Assembly: GCA_005880165.1 (NCBI GenBank)
Contig: VBJP01000113.1
Span: forward strand, 1 to 8,619
Direction: 5' to 3'
Origin: Chloroflexota bacterium
Lineage (GTDB): Bacteria > Chloroflexota > Limnocylindria > QHBO01
DNA: 8,619 nucleotides
A program made the translations under genes and the position numbers. Below, in pieces: positions 6,871 through 8,619 of the stretch. Positions within the stretch are counted from its first letter, which is position 1; each line of letters opens with the position of its first letter. Below the pieces are notes generated by a model that was not told where the DNA came from, ran no database searches, and saw nothing but the letters and a program-made list of their open reading frames with translations.

Positions 6871-6887
6871 GCGGCATATCATGCCGC
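6871..6887. promoter_or_regulatory. Perfect 7-3-7 palindrome overlapping the CRP-like gene start
   Basis: GCGGCAT (6871-6877), spacer ATC, ATGCCGC (6881-6887). It ends one nucleotide before the preferred ATG at 6889 and covers the place where a ribosome site would be. It could be an operator blocking the promoter or an RNA hairpin at the start of the message. It overlaps the putative -10 box, which favours a repressor or autoregulatory operator. Confidence 0.45.
6877..6882 (+). promoter_or_regulatory. Putative -10 box giving a leaderless CRP-like transcript
   Basis: TATCAT matches five of six bases of the -10 consensus. It ends 6 nt before the ATG at 6889, so transcription would begin at or next to the A of the start codon. 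No Shine-Dalgarno sequence precedes this ATG, in keeping with a leaderless message. No good -35 element is seen 16-18 nt upstream. The nearby TTGACA at 6865-6870 is too close to act as one. Confidence 0.35.
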
Positions 6888-6888
6888 C

Positions 6889-7504
6889 ATGGACCTCATA
6901 GCGGTCCTCTCCCGGACCGTGCTGTTCCAGGGGATTCCGGTTGAGGAGCTCGAGCAGCTGGCGCCGGCAATCAGGATGCGGAGCTACCCGGCGGGCGCCT
7001 ACATCTTTCACGAGGGTGACCCGGCTACAGTCCTCTACGTCATCGTTGGCGGGCAGGTGAAAATCGCCCGGATGGGGAGCAGCGGCACGGAGGCGGTCTT
7101 CACCGTGCTCCTTCCCGGGGACAGCTTCGGCGAGCTGACCCTCTTCGAAGACCAGCCGGTGCGGACCATGGATGCCGAGGCGATGGTGCCGACCGCATCT
7201 GATCCAGGTGCTCAGCGGCCACATCCGGCGCATGGACGAGACCTTCTCCGAAGCCGCTTTCCTCGACGTCCCCGGCCGGGTCGCGAGGAAGCTTCTCGAC
7301 CTGGCGGCCAAGCACGGCCAAAAAACGCCCGATGGCATCCGGATCGATATGCGTCTGACGCAGCGGACGCTGGCCGGCATGGTAGCGGCCAGCCGGGAAA
7401 ACGTGAATCGGGCGCTGTCTCGGCTCTCGGCCCGGGGAGACATCGTCCAGCGGGCCGGCTACATCACGCTCGTCCGTCCGGCCGAGCTGCGAAAACGCGT
7501 CTAA
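6889..7504 (+). pseudogene. CRP/FNR-family transcriptional regulator, frame-disrupted with an internal deletion
   Basis: The reading frame from ATG 6889 encodes a clear cyclic-nucleotide-binding beta barrel: LFQGIPVEELEQLAP, FHEGDPATVLYVIVGGQVKI (40-59), GDSFGELTLFEDQPVRTMDAEA (77-98, with E82, R92 and T93 where cAMP-type phosphate contacts lie). After VPT (codon ending 7194) family similarity stops. It resumes one base later in another frame as HLIQVLSGHIRRMDE, then FLDVPGRVARKLLDLA and an intact winged helix-turn-helix, LTQRTLAGMVAASRENVNRALSRL, in three consecutive family blocks (positions about 7355-7430), ending at TAA 7502-7504. The two parts give 102 residues each. Compared with the usual length of about 225, roughly 20-25 residues of the last barrel strands and the start of the dimer helix are missing. 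Both halves are otherwise well preserved, so the lesion is recent or an assembly error. A TTG at 6865 is an alternative start, but family proteins begin like the ATG version. If read uncorrected, frame one runs into unrelated sequence until 7974. Confidence 0.85.
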
Positions 7505-7547
7505 ACGCTGCTGCCGGCTTTGGCCCCGTAGTGCTACAACGGATTCA

Positions 7548-8619
7548 GTGGACCCCAGGTGCGCGGCATGCGGCGCTCCGTTACTGCGAACACACCGGTT
7601 CTGCCCGAACTGCGGAGCGCCGGTCGGCTCTCCAACCACGCCGGGGGAGCTGCCCGTGGCGTCCGGTGGACCGGCCCTCCAGGTCTCACCCGAGGTCGAT
7701 TTGCAGGAAGACCGCCGGTTGGTCTCGGTGCTCTTTGCCGATCTGTCGGGATCGACCCCCCTCGGTGAGCGGCTCGATCCGGAGGATCTACGCCGGATCC
7801 TGGGAGCGTTTTTCGCCGCACTCGTGCGGCCGATCCACCGATATGAGGGCACCGTCGAGAAGTACATCGGCGACGCCGTCATGGCGGTCTTCGGGGCTCC
7901 GGTCTCCCATGAGGACGACGCCGAGCGCGCTGTCCGGGCAGCGGTCGACATGCAAAGCGCGCTCGCCCTGCTGAATGACTGGCTCGAGCGCGAGCACGGC
8001 CGGCGGCTTGCCCTGCGGATTGGGATCTCCAGTGGTGAAGTGGTCAGTGGCCTGCTGGCCGGCGAGGTGCAATCCGCATACACCGTAGTGGGCGACACCG
8101 TGAACACTGCGCAGCGGCTCGAGTCGATCGCGACCCCTGGCGATATCGTGGTGGGCTCCACGACATTCCGGCTGGCCGGGCGCGCCTTTGAGTTCGAGCC
8201 GTTGGGTGCGTTGGTACTCAAAGGAAAAGCGCAAACGGTCGAGGCATATCGGGTGGTGCGCTCGAAAGACGAATCGGCTGCGCTTGGATCGACACCGCTG
8301 GTCGGGCGCAGCGCCGAGCTCGCGCTGCTCCGACGAGCCCTGGCTGGTGCCGTGCTCGGCCGGGGTCGCGCGCTGACCATTGCCGGTGAAGCGGGGGTCG
8401 GGAAGAGCCGGCTGATCGCGGAATTTACGACAAGCCTCGGCGCCGGCGTGGAACGGTGGACGGCGCGGGGCAGGTCTTATGACCGGCAGACGTCGTATGC
8501 GTTACTCGCGAGTCTGCTGCGAAGCGCCTTCGGCATCCGGCAAGCCGACGAGGAAGCCGTGGCACGAGCGGGCATCGAAACGCGCGTGCGCGAGCTCGGT
8601 CTCAATATCGATGTCGCCA
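7548..8619 (+). CDS. Zinc-ribbon, class III adenylate cyclase and AAA ATPase fusion (5' part; runs off the window)
   Basis: At least 357 residues, open to the window edge. Residues 5-22 form a zinc ribbon, CAAC then CPNC, with cysteines 5, 8, 19 and 22. A flexible linker follows. The class III nucleotide cyclase domain covers about 57-235: LFADLSGST (Asp65), EKYIGDAVMAVFG (Lys105, Asp109), GISSGEVVSG, and YTVVGDTVNTAQRLE (Asp183, Asn186, Arg190). Both metal Asp residues, the Lys/Asp pair that favours ATP, and the transition-state Asn/Arg are all present, so it is probably an active adenylate cyclase. From about 248 an AAA/STAND-like ATPase begins: LVGRSAELALLRRAL, then Walker A GEAGVGKS (280-287). 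Proteins of this design usually continue for hundreds more residues, often with C-terminal TPR repeats, but none of that is visible here. The GTG start, 43 nt after the CRP stop, was chosen because it precedes the ribbon directly and has no better rival. It has only a weak ribosome site. TACAAC at 7535-7540 could serve a leaderless start. Confidence 0.92.
   Translation, partial: MDPRCAACGAPLLRTHRFCPNCGAPVGSPTTPGELPVASGGPALQVSPEVDLQEDRRLVSVLFADLSGSTPLGERLDPEDLRRILGAFFAALVRPIHRYEGTVEKYIGDAVMAVFGAPVSHEDDAERAVRAAVDMQSALALLNDWLEREHGRRLALRIGISSGEVVSGLLAGEVQSAYTVVGDTVNTAQRLESIATPGDIVVGSTTFRLAGRAFEFEPLGALVLKGKAQTVEAYRVVRSKDESAALGSTPLVGRSAELALLRRALAGAVLGRGRALTIAGEAGVGKSRLIAEFTTSLGAGVERWTARGRSYDRQTSYALLASLLRSAFGIRQADEEAVARAGIETRVRELGLNIDVA

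Noticed and set aside
7198..7974. Continuation of the CRP reading frame beyond codon 102 to 7974 as a genuine long C-terminus
   Set aside because: The downstream residues lose all family similarity and overlap both the true CRP C-terminus and the cyclase in other frames. It is the product of the frame disruption.
7100..8380. Long minus-strand open frame (about 426 codons) opposite the CRP-like and cyclase genes
   Set aside because: It lies antisense to the cyclase, whose catalytic motifs are unmistakable on the plus strand. The translation is Ser/Arg/Pro-rich, as expected of a GC-rich shadow frame, and shows no domain.

Overview
This is a GC-rich, gene-dense window from a bacterial chromosome. 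It uses many GTG/TTG starts and the genes are nearly back to back. Two features resemble what is common in Chloroflexota, Dormibacterota-like and actinobacterial genomes: a zinc-ribbon/class III cyclase/AAA protein, and a CRP-family gene whose start looks leaderless. No marker gene is present, so the phylum is only an impression.

Left half (1-4463, all + strand): part of an extracellular or cell-surface polysaccharide locus. After a 22-codon tail of an unidentified gene come a Gfo/Idh/MocA NAD(P)-dependent sugar oxidoreductase, a NodB-like polysaccharide deacetylase and a FemAB/GNAT-fold acyltransferase. These three are spaced by 3-5 nt and look co-transcribed. A strong hairpin follows. Then comes a separately led gene for a monotopic polyprenyl-phosphate sugar-1-phosphate transferase, the enzyme type that starts repeat-unit assembly on the lipid carrier. 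Together they suggest sugar-nucleotide modification, lipid-linked initiation, and N- or O-substituent editing of a glycan. The glycan itself cannot be identified.

Middle (4482-6761, - strand, converging on the glycan genes): a tightly coupled two-gene operon. It encodes a soluble double-GAF histidine kinase of the NarL/LiaS type and a LuxR/NarL-type regulator. The regulator's receiver is shortened and lacks the phospho-accepting Asp, which appears to be replaced by Glu. Its N-terminus is partly encoded by a palindromic REP-like element.

Right (6762-8619): a divergent intergenic region with two perfect inverted repeats, then a CRP/FNR-family gene on the + strand. That gene is split by a frame change that also removes roughly 20-25 codons, so it is a broken gene or an assembly error. 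It is followed by a zinc-ribbon plus class III adenylate cyclase plus AAA ATPase protein that runs off the window end. The cyclase keeps its catalytic residues. The CRP remnant keeps a cAMP-type binding motif, so a local cyclic-nucleotide circuit is a reasonable, untested idea.

No tRNA, rRNA, CRISPR, transposase or phage gene is visible. No gene-free stretch exceeds about 160 bases. The most useful leads are the disrupted CRP gene, the degenerate receiver carrying a coding REP-like element, and the apparent leaderless start overlapped by a perfect palindrome.
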